Positions 1-6,848 of a stretch of 7,249 nucleotides of DNA are shown here, in pieces; position 1 is the stretch's first letter; every line of letters begins with the position of its first letter. Below the pieces are notes generated by a model. The model did no database searches, was not told where the DNA came from, and was given only the letters and a program-made list of their open reading frames with translations. This DNA comes from UMGS1601 sp964617585 (lineage in GTDB: Bacteria > Bacillota > Clostridia > Oscillospirales > Ruminococcaceae). The stretch covers positions 1 to 7,249 of the forward strand of contig CAZTXS010000049.1 in assembly GCA_964617585.1 (NCBI GenBank). The letters run 5' to 3'. The position numbers were made by a program, and so were the translations under genes.

Positions 1-200
1 TGTGGAAAAACACAGAGTTTGACATTAGAAAGCTTATTAGAGGTATTGCGTTTGTTATTACATGTCTTACGTTGCCCCGAAGGGAGCTTTGCAGCCGAAT
101 TCGAGATATTGCATATTTGGTAATTCTTTTGCCTATGGTTATTGACTGTGTTTACAACAGACGTGTAGCAAGGGAAAATCAAAAAAACAATTATTTTTAA
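1..200 (+). CDS. 3' end of a membrane protein, possibly a polysaccharide polymerase (partial)
   Basis: The reading frame through codon 3-5 is open from the window edge to a TAA at 198-200 and gives the last 65 residues of a protein. Seen: two hydrophobic stretches, roughly residues 12-24 (LIRGIAFVITCLTL) and 41-55 (IAYLVILLPMVIDCVY), joined by a short basic loop and followed by a polar, positively charged tail (NRRVARENQKN). This looks like the end of a polytopic inner-membrane protein with a cytoplasmic C-terminus. The gene stops 22 bp before the glycosyltransferase and shares its strand, so it is probably in the same operon. A Wzx-type flippase lies downstream, and such loci need a Wzy-type polymerase, so a polymerase is a reasonable guess. 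An acyltransferase or other membrane protein is equally compatible with so short a fragment. The other two forward frames close earlier, at about 16-22 and 119-121. Confidence 0.55.
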   Translation, partial: WKNTEFDIRKLIRGIAFVITCLTLPRRELCSRIRDIAYLVILLPMVIDCVYNRRVARENQKNNYF

Positions 201-222
201 CAGTTAACAGGCGGGGGTCTTT

Positions 223-1338
223 ATGATTAGAGTACTTCATGTATTATCTAAATTAGAAAAGGGTGGTGCGGAGTCCCGCATCCTTGAAATGCAAAGGAAT
301 TTATACGGTAAGGGTGTAATTTTCGACTACCTTCTTCGTAACGACGGTAACCATTTTTATACTGAAGAGGCTTTAAAAATGGGCAGCAAAATCCACGTAA
401 TTGCACAGCCTTCGGCAAAGCAAATTATTCCTTATATATTTAAGGTCAGAAAGCTTGTTAAAGGTAATTACAGCATTGTTCATTCGCATCTTTCGGTTTT
501 TTCGGGCTTTGTTTTGCTCGGTGCAAAATTAGGCGGAGTAAAAACAAGAATTGCGCACTCACGCTCAGGTCCGCTTAAGTCTGAGATTAAGAATTTCCCG
601 CTTAAGCGCAAAATTTTGCTTAAATTTTATCATTTCCTTTTAAAGCACACAGCAACGCACTGTGTTTCGTGCAGCACAGACGCTGCAATATACCTTTACG
701 GTGAAAAAGCTGTTAACAGTAAAAAGGTAATTTATATCAGAAACGCAATTGATTTTAATAGGTTTAATGTGGAAAAATCTGCTGACGAAATCAGAGCGGA
801 ATACGGTATCGGTAAAGACACAACCGTTTTTGCTAATGTAGGTAACCTCCTGCCTGTTAAAAATCAGGCTTATTTAGCCAAGGTGTTTGACGAGTACTGC
901 AAGCTTAACGAAAATGCGGTTTTGTTAATTGCAGGCGAAGGTTCAGAAAGAGAAAATATTGAGAATACTGTAAAATCGCTTGCAAACGAAAAGATCAAAC
1001 TTCTCGGTAGGTGTGACCGTGTTCCGGAGCTTTTGAGCATAGCAGATTATTTCGTTATGACCTCAAAATATGAGGGCGTTCCCGGTGCGGCCATTGAAGC
1101 AATGGCTGCAGGAATACCGTGTTTCCTTTCGGATAAAATTACACGTGATATTGATTTTGGCGGAACTGTTACAAAATATTTTTCTATTGAAGATGAGCCT
1201 AAAAAGGTAGCGGAGTTTATTTTTAAGTCTCAAGACAGTATGGAACACTCAAAAGAAAAATTCCAAGGTATATTAAAAGAAAACGGCTACGAAATTAACG
1301 GTGCGTGTGAGGATATGCTTAAAATTTACGAGGAGTAA
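223..1338 (+). CDS. GT4-family glycosyltransferase (GT-B fold) of surface polysaccharide synthesis
   Basis: This 371-residue protein has the normal length of a retaining GT4 (glycosyltransferase group 1) enzyme. Such enzymes move a sugar from a nucleotide-sugar to a lipid-linked repeat-unit intermediate at the cytoplasmic face of the membrane. Seen: the N-terminal acceptor-side domain opens with a Gly-rich loop (KGGAE, residues 13-17). The second Rossmann domain begins near VFANVGNLLPVKN and LLIAGEGSE. The family's E-x7-E donor-binding motif is intact (YEGVPGAAIEAMAAGIP, Glu284 and Glu292). There is no signal peptide or membrane span. The overall pattern resembles EpsF-type enzymes. The ATG follows a G-rich AGGCGGGGG site at 209-217, and the stop sits 4 bp before the LicD start, which implies one transcript. 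The donor sugar and linkage cannot be read from sequence. Confidence 0.93.
   Translation: MIRVLHVLSKLEKGGAESRILEMQRNLYGKGVIFDYLLRNDGNHFYTEEALKMGSKIHVIAQPSAKQIIPYIFKVRKLVKGNYSIVHSHLSVFSGFVLLGAKLGGVKTRIAHSRSGPLKSEIKNFPLKRKILLKFYHFLLKHTATHCVSCSTDAAIYLYGEKAVNSKKVIYIRNAIDFNRFNVEKSADEIRAEYGIGKDTTVFANVGNLLPVKNQAYLAKVFDEYCKLNENAVLLIAGEGSERENIENTVKSLANEKIKLLGRCDRVPELLSIADYFVMTSKYEGVPGAAIEAMAAGIPCFLSDKITRDIDFGGTVTKYFSIEDEPKKVAEFIFKSQDSMEHSKEKFQGILKENGYEINGACEDMLKIYEE
1331..1335 (+). promoter_or_regulatory. Ribosome binding site that fixes the LicD start at 1343
   Basis: A perfect AGGAG, embedded in the last sense codons of the glycosyltransferase gene, lies 7 bp before ATG 1343. The longer in-frame start at 1301 would add 14 residues inside the upstream gene and has no comparable site, so 1343 is chosen. 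Confidence 0.85.
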
Positions 1339-1342
1339 TTTA

Positions 1343-2146
1343 ATGGATTATGACGTTCAAAAGCTGAAAAAAACTCAAGAAGAAATTTTGGAGTATGTTG
1401 ACCGTGTTTGCGAAGAGAACGGCATTCATTACAGCCTTTATTTTGGTACATTACTCGGCGCTGTGAGACACGGTGGCTATATTCCGTGGGACGATGACAT
1501 TGACATTGCATGTGAACGCAGTGACTATGAAAAACTCGTTGAGATTTTAACTGCTAACGAGTCATGTGAGCCAAAATTCTTTGTTCAGTCTGTTTCTTCC
1601 GATCCTCAAAGCCCTGTACTCCACACGAAGATTAGAATGAACGGAACGGAATGTGTTGAAAAAAATGTTGTGTCTGAAGAACAGCACAAGGGTATTTTCA
1701 TTGATATATTTCCGTTAGATTTTTACGAAAATACTTTTAAGCATAATTTAATTGCAAAGCTTATCAGAGTACTTTATTCATTTAGAGGCAGTGCTTTATT
1801 CGGCAAAAAGCCTTCGGGGCTCAGAGGCGTTGTGAATATGCTTTCCTCTCGCATTTCAGTTGAGAAATATAACAAATGGATAAACAGACTTTTTGCGTCT
1901 TTAAACAAAAAGCAGTCGGACATGTTAACCTGTTACATTTGCCGTTACGAAGCGGGCAAGTGCTCTGTAAAAAAAGAATGGTTAAAACCATCTGAAAAAA
2001 TTAAATTTGAAAATAAATACTTTTATGCACCTAATCAGTGTGATAAGGTGTTAAAAAGCCTTTACGGTGAAAATTATTTAATTCTTCCACCGGAAAGCGA
2101 AAGAATAACACACGAATATCAGCGTGTAGTTTGGTTTAACGCATAA
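1343..2146 (+). CDS. LicD-family phosphotransferase, candidate phosphonoalkyl or phosphocholine transferase to glycan
   Basis: This 267-residue protein belongs to the LicD family (nucleotidyltransferase-like fold). Members transfer phosphocholine or a related phospho-substituent from a CDP- or CMP-activated donor to a sugar of a surface glycan. Seen: the family hallmark near the N-terminus, GTLLGAVRHGG (residues 35-45) followed by the metal-binding PWDDDIDIA (48-56). Further on is FIDIFPLD, the second conserved block. There is no signal peptide, so it acts in the cytoplasm on the lipid-linked repeat unit. The start at 1343 is set by AGGAG at 1331-1335. Known for the family: LicD works together with the LicC cytidylyltransferase. 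Here a LicC-like domain is found in the PEP mutase fusion two genes downstream, and no choline kinase or choline transporter is visible. I therefore infer that the transferred group is a phosphonate (hydroxyethyl- or aminoethylphosphonate) rather than phosphocholine. The family call is strong; the donor is a guess. Confidence 0.9.
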   Translation: MDYDVQKLKKTQEEILEYVDRVCEENGIHYSLYFGTLLGAVRHGGYIPWDDDIDIACERSDYEKLVEILTANESCEPKFFVQSVSSDPQSPVLHTKIRMNGTECVEKNVVSEEQHKGIFIDIFPLDFYENTFKHNLIAKLIRVLYSFRGSALFGKKPSGLRGVVNMLSSRISVEKYNKWINRLFASLNKKQSDMLTCYICRYEAGKCSVKKEWLKPSEKIKFENKYFYAPNQCDKVLKSLYGENYLILPPESERITHEYQRVVWFNA

Positions 2147-2147
2147 T

Positions 2148-2153
2148 AAGGAG
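2148..2153 (+). promoter_or_regulatory. Ribosome binding site supporting the GTG start of the flippase
   Basis: AAGGAG lies 8 bp before GTG 2162, directly after the LicD stop codon. It supports a non-ATG start at 2162, the only start in the gap after LicD, because the frame is used right from that point by a typical flippase N-terminus. Confidence 0.85.
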
Positions 2154-2161
2154 TAAGAAAC

Positions 2162-3622
2162 GTGAAAAAAGCAAGTGCAACCCAAAACTACATATATAAT
2201 ACTCTTTACAAAGTGCTTACAATGCTGACTCCGCTTATAACCGCACCGTTTTTGGCGCGTGTTATAGGAAAAGAAAATGTCGGTATTTACTCATATACTT
2301 ATGCAATCGCTTATAATTTTTCTTTGTTTGCAAAGCTCGGTCTTATTAACTACGGCAGCCGTGAAATTGCCAAGGCGAGAGATAATGAACAAAGGCTGTC
2401 GGAAGTTTTTTCTCAGATATTCAGCCTTCAGATTGTAAATTCCGTTATTGTTACAACAGTATATTATTGCTTTGTAATCTTCTTCAAAAATGACTATAAG
2501 ACAATTTTTCTTATAAACGGTCTCTATGTATTAAGCATAGCTATTGACATTGACTGGCTCTTTTACGGTCTTGAAAAATTTAAACTTGTTTCGCTGAGAA
2601 ATGCCGCGGTTAAAATTATAACCGTTATTCTGATTTTGCTTTTTGTCAAGAAAGAAAACGGGCTTTTAACTTATGTAATTATTATGATCGTAAGCGAATT
2701 GCTTAGATTTATATCTATTTGGGTCGGGTTTGGAAAAAGTACAAAATTTATAAAACAACCCGTCGGAAAAATCGTTCCGCATTTTAAACCCATGCTTGTG
2801 CTGTTCATACCGGTTATCGCTACAAGCGTTTACCGCTCGATGGACAAAATAATGCTCGGCGCTTTATCTGACATGGGGCAAACAGGTCTTTATGAGTATT
2901 CGGAAAAAATAGTATATATGCTTCTCGGCTTTGTCACTTCTCTTGAGGCTGTAATGATGCCGAGAATATCTAACATGATCCAAAACGGGAAAAGGGAGCA
3001 AGCCTTTAAAAACATTGAACAGTCAATGACCTTTGTATGCTTCTTGACTTCGGCAATGGCGTTTGGAATTTCCGGTATTGCCAACCGCTTTATACCGCTG
3101 TTTTACGGTGAAGAGTTCATCGGATGTACAGAGCTTTTGCCGGCACTTGCCGTTACACTGATTTTTATAGGTTGGGCAAATGTAATAAGAACGCAGTACA
3201 TAATGCCGAACCAAAAAGATCATATTTACGTTATATCAACTGTAATAGGGGCAATAGTTAATTTAATAGTTAACTGGATTTTTATACCGATTATGGGCGC
3301 AAAGGGCGCTGTTATCGGCACGATCGCGGCGGAATTTGTCGTAGCTTGTTACCTTACGTTAGTTGTTATTAAAAAACTACCTATATTAAGTTATTTTAAA
3401 AACTCATTTATTTTCCCGATAATCGGTGCGGTTATGTGTTTTGCCGTTAACTTAATAGGTAAATTCATAGATAACGTTTTTTTATCTTTATGCATACAGA
3501 TAGCAGTCGGAGGAATAATGTATGTTTCTCTTTCTCTGGTTGCCGTTTATTTTTTGCAACCTGAATTGTTTAAGACGTTAAAGTCTGTTTGTACAAAAAT
3601 TTTAGGGAGATTAGTAAAATGA
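2162..3622 (+). CDS. Wzx/PST-family polysaccharide repeat-unit flippase (MOP superfamily)
   Basis: This 486-residue, very hydrophobic protein has about 14 predicted membrane segments, the length and topology of polysaccharide-transporter (PST, Wzx-like) flippases of the MOP superfamily. These move undecaprenyl-diphosphate-linked repeat units across the cytoplasmic membrane. Seen: the family's N-terminal pattern (NYIYNTLYKVLTMLTPLITA, then PFLARVIGKENVGIYSY), the conserved stretch LGLINYGSREIAKARD after the second helix, and a mid-protein SVYRSMDKIMLGALSD followed by GLYEYSEKI, both characteristic of Wzx. The protein ends in a basic tail (ILGRLVK). It starts with GTG after AAGGAG. Its TGA overlaps the next gene's ATG (ATGA at 3619-3622), so the two are probably translationally coupled. 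A flippase points to a Wzx/Wzy-type assembly route, not an ABC-transporter route. The exported substrate would be the glycan modified by the neighbouring enzymes. Confidence 0.94.
   Translation: MKKASATQNYIYNTLYKVLTMLTPLITAPFLARVIGKENVGIYSYTYAIAYNFSLFAKLGLINYGSREIAKARDNEQRLSEVFSQIFSLQIVNSVIVTTVYYCFVIFFKNDYKTIFLINGLYVLSIAIDIDWLFYGLEKFKLVSLRNAAVKIITVILILLFVKKENGLLTYVIIMIVSELLRFISIWVGFGKSTKFIKQPVGKIVPHFKPMLVLFIPVIATSVYRSMDKIMLGALSDMGQTGLYEYSEKIVYMLLGFVTSLEAVMMPRISNMIQNGKREQAFKNIEQSMTFVCFLTSAMAFGISGIANRFIPLFYGEEFIGCTELLPALAVTLIFIGWANVIRTQYIMPNQKDHIYVISTVIGAIVNLIVNWIFIPIMGAKGAVIGTIAAEFVVACYLTLVVIKKLPILSYFKNSFIFPIIGAVMCFAVNLIGKFIDNVFLSLCIQIAVGGIMYVSLSLVAVYFLQPELFKTLKSVCTKILGRLVK
3604..3609 (+). promoter_or_regulatory. 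Ribosome binding site that fixes the sulfatase-like gene start at 3619
   Basis: AGGGAG lies inside the 3' end of the flippase gene, 9 bp before ATG 3619. The in-frame ATG at 3589 would add ten residues, overlap the flippase by 34 bp and place this site inside the gene. Residues just after 3619 (MNHVVLLSKDAM) already form the first beta strand and metal-site Asp expected of the family. Confidence 0.8.
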
Positions 3623-4806
3623 ACCATGTTGTTCTTTTGTCAAAGGATGCAATGATTTCCGATTATTTGCCGACTTACGGCAACAAATATTGGAAGACAC
3701 CGAATATTGATGAATTAGCCGCTAAGGGTACGGTGTTTAATCAGCACTATACTGCCGCTCCGTCAACCGCCATGGCATTTACAAGTATGTTCACGGGGCT
3801 TTACCCGTATCAGCTTGACCGTAAGGATTATACCGAGGTTGAAGAATACAATCAGGGTACAACGCTTTTTGATGAGATGTATGAGCGGGGGTATGAATGT
3901 CATTTACTCTGGAGCTCGAACTATATAAAAATGGCGGACAGATTTTCAAAATGCTACGGTAAGCATACAATCCGTCACGAAGACATGAAGCTCAATCAGT
4001 CTGTCGGAGTGCACATGCCGAGGGATGAGGCAAGAAACAATCTTGTCCGTGATGACAAAAAGACTAAAGAGGTTATGGATTATTTGACGGGAGTTTTGGA
4101 TTCAATCGATACAAGCCATCCTATTTTCCTTTGGATTCATTTACCTCACGTGTTGCTTGGCAGGTGCGGTTACGGTCAGGACATTGACCTTTTTGATGAA
4201 TTTGTCGGTGAACTGAGAAAGCGTTTCGGTGATGAGAGCCTGTATATTACCGCTGACCACGGCAATATGAACGGATATAAAGGTAAAACGACTTACGGCT
4301 TTGACGTTAACCAACCCGCAATTAAAATCCCGTTAATAGCGCCTCGTATTGAGGGAAGAGAAACGGTAGATTTCCCGACGTCAAACGCGCAGCTTATGGA
4401 TATTATTCTCAACGGCAGGGTTGAGCAAAAAGAATTCATTATAAGTGATACTCAGTATTATGCTCAGCCTTACAGAAAAATTGCAATTATACGCGGCAAA
4501 TACAAATATATTTACAATAAGTTCAGCAAAACCGAAGAGCTTTACGATGTGGATTTTGACCCCAATGAAAACATAAATCTTTTATGTAAATTACTTTATG
4601 ATACCGACAGAAACAGAAATGTAAATGCGGAACAGGTAATTTTTTATCCGTGGATGAATGAAGCGAATGAGAATTATAAATTGATTAAAGAGTTTTTTAA
4701 TTCAATTTGGAAAACTGCCGATCCTATTACCGAAAAGAAAAACTATATAATAAGAAAGCTTAAAAATTATAAGGCGGGAATTAAACGAAGCCTTGGAATA
4801 AAATGA
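3619..4806 (+). CDS. Cytoplasmic sulfatase-like / alkaline phosphatase superfamily protein with non-canonical active site
   Basis: This 395-residue protein has the sulfatase (alkaline phosphatase superfamily) fold. Seen: an N-terminal strand with a metal-ligand Asp (LLSKDAM, Asp10), the TPNIDELAAKGTVF block (residues 27-40) that precedes the nucleophile in sulfatases, the MFTGLYP block (57-63), an HLPH motif near residue 175-180, and the metal-binding TADHGN (Asp213, His214). The usual C/S-x-P-x-R sulfatase signature is absent. The equivalent position, counted back from the TG, is Thr50 (PSTAMAF), and the conserved Arg is Phe54. A modifiable Cys or Ser at that position is therefore missing. 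Thr nucleophiles are known in phosphoglycerol and phosphoethanolamine transferases of this superfamily, so a phospho- or phosphono-transfer or hydrolysis role is more likely than sulfate release. Unlike those transferases it has no signal peptide or membrane helices, so it should be cytoplasmic. It lies between the flippase and the PEP mutase gene, with ATGA overlaps on both sides if the upstream start of the mutase gene is counted. The substrate is unknown. Confidence 0.8.
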   Translation: MNHVVLLSKDAMISDYLPTYGNKYWKTPNIDELAAKGTVFNQHYTAAPSTAMAFTSMFTGLYPYQLDRKDYTEVEEYNQGTTLFDEMYERGYECHLLWSSNYIKMADRFSKCYGKHTIRHEDMKLNQSVGVHMPRDEARNNLVRDDKKTKEVMDYLTGVLDSIDTSHPIFLWIHLPHVLLGRCGYGQDIDLFDEFVGELRKRFGDESLYITADHGNMNGYKGKTTYGFDVNQPAIKIPLIAPRIEGRETVDFPTSNAQLMDIILNGRVEQKEFIISDTQYYAQPYRKIAIIRGKYKYIYNKFSKTEELYDVDFDPNENINLLCKLLYDTDRNRNVNAEQVIFYPWMNEANENYKLIKEFFNSIWKTADPITEKKNYIIRKLKNYKAGIKRSLGIK

Positions 4807-4812
4807 GAGGGA
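4806..4812 (+). promoter_or_regulatory. Ribosome binding site favouring the mutase fusion start at 4818
   Basis: AGAGGGA lies 5 bp before ATG 4818. The alternative ATG at 4803 overlaps the upstream stop (ATGA) but has no good site before it, and it would put this one inside the gene. Starting at 4818 gives MKALILNSGMGSRMG, the normal beginning of a nucleotidyltransferase domain. Confidence 0.75.
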
Positions 4813-4817
4813 AAACT

Positions 4818-6827
4818 ATGAAAGCACTAATTTTAAATTCAGGCATGGGAAGCCGAATGGGCGTTTTAACCTCGGAGCATCCAAAATGTATGACTGAAAT
4901 ATCAAAAAGAGAAACAATTCTTTCAAGACAGCTTAATCAGCTTGTAAACGCAGGGGTGACGGAGGTCGTTATGACCACGGGACTGTTTGATGCGGTACTT
5001 GTTAACTATTGCCAAAGTCTTGAGCTGCCTCTTCATATTACTTTTGTAAAGAACCCCGTTTACAGTGAAACAAATTATATTTACTCAATATACTGCGCAA
5101 GAGAATACCTTGATGATGACATTATTCTTATGCACGGTGATTTGGTGTTTGAAAATTCGGTAATTGACGATATTGTATTGAGCGAAAACTCATGCATGAC
5201 CGTAAGTTCATGCGTAGAACTGCCGGATAAGGATTTTAAGGCTGTTGTACATAACGGCAGGATAAACAAGATAGGAATAGAGTTTTTCAATGACGCCGTA
5301 ACGGCGCAGCCGCTGTACTTCATTAAGAAAGATGATTGGGAAGAATGGCTTAACAAAATAGTTGAATTTTGCGAAAGCGGCAATACAAAGTGCTACGCAG
5401 AAAATGCGTTTAATGAGGTATCGGATTCATGCCGTTTAATGCCTTTTGACGTTAAAGACAGACTTTGCGCTGAAATTGATAATCCTGAGGATTTGTCCGT
5501 GGTTTCCGCTAAGCTCAAAGAGGTAGAAAACCGCACGGTTTACATGTGCTTCTCAACCGATATTCTACATAGCGGGCACATTGCAATAATTAAAAAGGCA
5601 AAAAGGCTCGGAAAACTTATTATAGGAGTTCTTTCTGACGAAGCCGTTATAAGCTATAAAAGATTTCCTTTGCTGCCGTTTGCCGAGCGTAAGGCAATGT
5701 TTGAAAACATATCCGGAGTGTATAAGGTTGTTGAGCAGAAGGAATTAAGCTATAAGGAAAATCTTAACGAGTACCGCCCGACTTATGTTGTTCACGGCGA
5801 TGATTGGGTTTCGGGATTTCAAAAACCTATTCGTGATGAGGTGGTGTCAGTCCTTGCTTCGTATGGCGGCACTCTTGTAGAATATCCGTATTCAAAGGAT
5901 GAAAAATATCAGGCTCTTGAAAACAGGGCTCGCGCCGATTTATCACTGCCTGACATAAGGCGCGCGAGGCTCAAAAAGGCTATTTCAATGAAAGGTCTCG
6001 TAACCGCAATGGAGGCACACAGCGGACTAACAGGACTTTTGGTTGAAACCGAAGTAATACATAAAGACGGCGAGTCACGCCAGTTTGACGCAATGTGGGT
6101 AAGTTCACTGTGCGATTCAACGGCAAAGGGTAAGCCTGATATTGAGCTTGTTGATATGACGTCACGCTTCAGAACAATTGACGATATTATGGAGGTTACC
6201 ACAAAACCGATTATTTTTGACGGCGATACGGGCGGACTTACAGAGCATTTCGTTTATACGGTCAGAACGCTTGAGCGTATGGGCGTTTCAATGGTAGTAA
6301 TTGAGGATAAAACGGGGCTTAAAAAGAATTCTCTTTTCGGTACTGAGGTTAAGCAGACGCAGGCTGCTATTCCGGATTTCTGTGCAAAGATCTCAGCGGG
6401 TAAAATGGCACAGAAAACCAAGGATTTTATGATCTGCGCGAGAATTGAAAGCTTGATTCTTGAAAAAGGCATGGAAGATGCTCTTGAAAGGGCGTTTGCC
6501 TTTGTAGGAGCAGGCGCTGATGCAATAATGATTCACAGCCGAAAAAAGGATCCGGCAGAAATATTTGAATTTGTTGAAAAGTTCCGCACGAAAGATGCAG
6601 TAACTCCTATTGTTGTTGTGCCGACTTCATTCAATACAGTGACAGAAGAGGAGTTCAAACAGCGCGGCGTAAATGTTGTAATTTATGCCAATCAGTTAAC
6701 GAGAACGGGATTCCCGGCTATGAAGAATGCGGCAAGGCTTATCCTTGAAAACCACAGAGCAAAAGAATGCGATGACATTTGTATGCCGTTTAAGGATATA
6801 ATTCGCCTTATTCCCGAAGATTATTAA
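4818..6827 (+). CDS. pepM: Three-domain fusion: LicC-like nucleotidyltransferase, HxGH cytidylyltransferase-like domain, phosphoenolpyruvate mutase
   Basis: This 669-residue protein makes and probably activates a phosphonate. Domain 1 (about 1-235) is an NTP_transferase of LicC/PntC type: LNSGMGSRMG (6-15), HPKCM, a TNYIYSIYCAREYL block and the metal-site Asp in HGDLVF. Domain 2 (about 240-370) is a glycerol-3-phosphate-cytidylyltransferase-like domain with HSGH at 251-254 and VVHGDDW. The RTxGISTT-type signature expected near its end is not recognisable; VEYPYSKDEKYQ (354-365) stands there. Domain 3 (about 380-660) is PEP mutase, which rearranges PEP to phosphonopyruvate: SSLCDSTAKGKPD with Asp433, the Mg-site DGDTGG (468-473), and EDKTGLKKNS (496-505), an exact match to the diagnostic EDKx5NS that separates mutases from isocitrate-lyase relatives. 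Known: Fom1 is a domain 2 plus domain 3 protein that cytidylylates 2-hydroxyethylphosphonate. The extra N-terminal domain gives two candidate activating centres. The mutase is near certain; which domain activates which phosphonate is inferred. Confidence 0.95.
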   Translation: MKALILNSGMGSRMGVLTSEHPKCMTEISKRETILSRQLNQLVNAGVTEVVMTTGLFDAVLVNYCQSLELPLHITFVKNPVYSETNYIYSIYCAREYLDDDIILMHGDLVFENSVIDDIVLSENSCMTVSSCVELPDKDFKAVVHNGRINKIGIEFFNDAVTAQPLYFIKKDDWEEWLNKIVEFCESGNTKCYAENAFNEVSDSCRLMPFDVKDRLCAEIDNPEDLSVVSAKLKEVENRTVYMCFSTDILHSGHIAIIKKAKRLGKLIIGVLSDEAVISYKRFPLLPFAERKAMFENISGVYKVVEQKELSYKENLNEYRPTYVVHGDDWVSGFQKPIRDEVVSVLASYGGTLVEYPYSKDEKYQALENRARADLSLPDIRRARLKKAISMKGLVTAMEAHSGLTGLLVETEVIHKDGESRQFDAMWVSSLCDSTAKGKPDIELVDMTSRFRTIDDIMEVTTKPIIFDGDTGGLTEHFVYTVRTLERMGVSMVVIEDKTGLKKNSLFGTEVKQTQAAIPDFCAKISAGKMAQKTKDFMICARIESLILEKGMEDALERAFAFVGAGADAIMIHSRKKDPAEIFEFVEKFRTKDAVTPIVVVPTSFNTVTEEEFKQRGVNVVIYANQLTRTGFPAMKNAARLILENHRAKECDDICMPFKDIIRLIPEDY

Positions 6828-6848
6828 ACTATTTATAAAGAGCAGATT

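Noticed and set aside
197..210. Perfect tandem 7-bp repeat (TTAACAG twice) at the first intergenic gap
   Set aside because: It is too short and isolated to call an operator or attachment site; it spans a stop codon in AT-rich DNA where such repeats arise by chance.
201..222. Possible promoter or terminator between the first two genes
   Set aside because: The gap is only 22 bp, with no hairpin followed by a T run; the -35/-10-like AT-rich words nearby lie in coding sequence and are not convincing.
1301..1342. Longer in-frame start for the LicD gene at 1301
   Set aside because: It lies inside the glycosyltransferase gene and lacks a ribosome binding site; AGGAG at 1331-1335 points to 1343, and the added residues do not resemble LicD.
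3589..3618. Longer in-frame start for the sulfatase-like gene at 3589
   Set aside because: It would place the good AGGGAG site inside the gene and overlap the flippase by 34 bp; the fold's first strand already begins at 3619.
3619..4806. Calling this gene a true sulfatase
   Set aside because: The C/S-x-P-x-R modification signature is absent and there is no export signal, so only superfamily membership is claimed.
5081..5383. Open frame of 100 codons on the - strand
   Set aside because: It lies opposite the well-supported mutase fusion, has no ribosome binding site or recognisable motif, and is low-complexity in Ser/Leu as expected of an antisense shadow. The - strand frames at 5909-6202, 6254-6472, 2890-3223, 1063-1248 and 1326-1511 are rejected for the same reasons.
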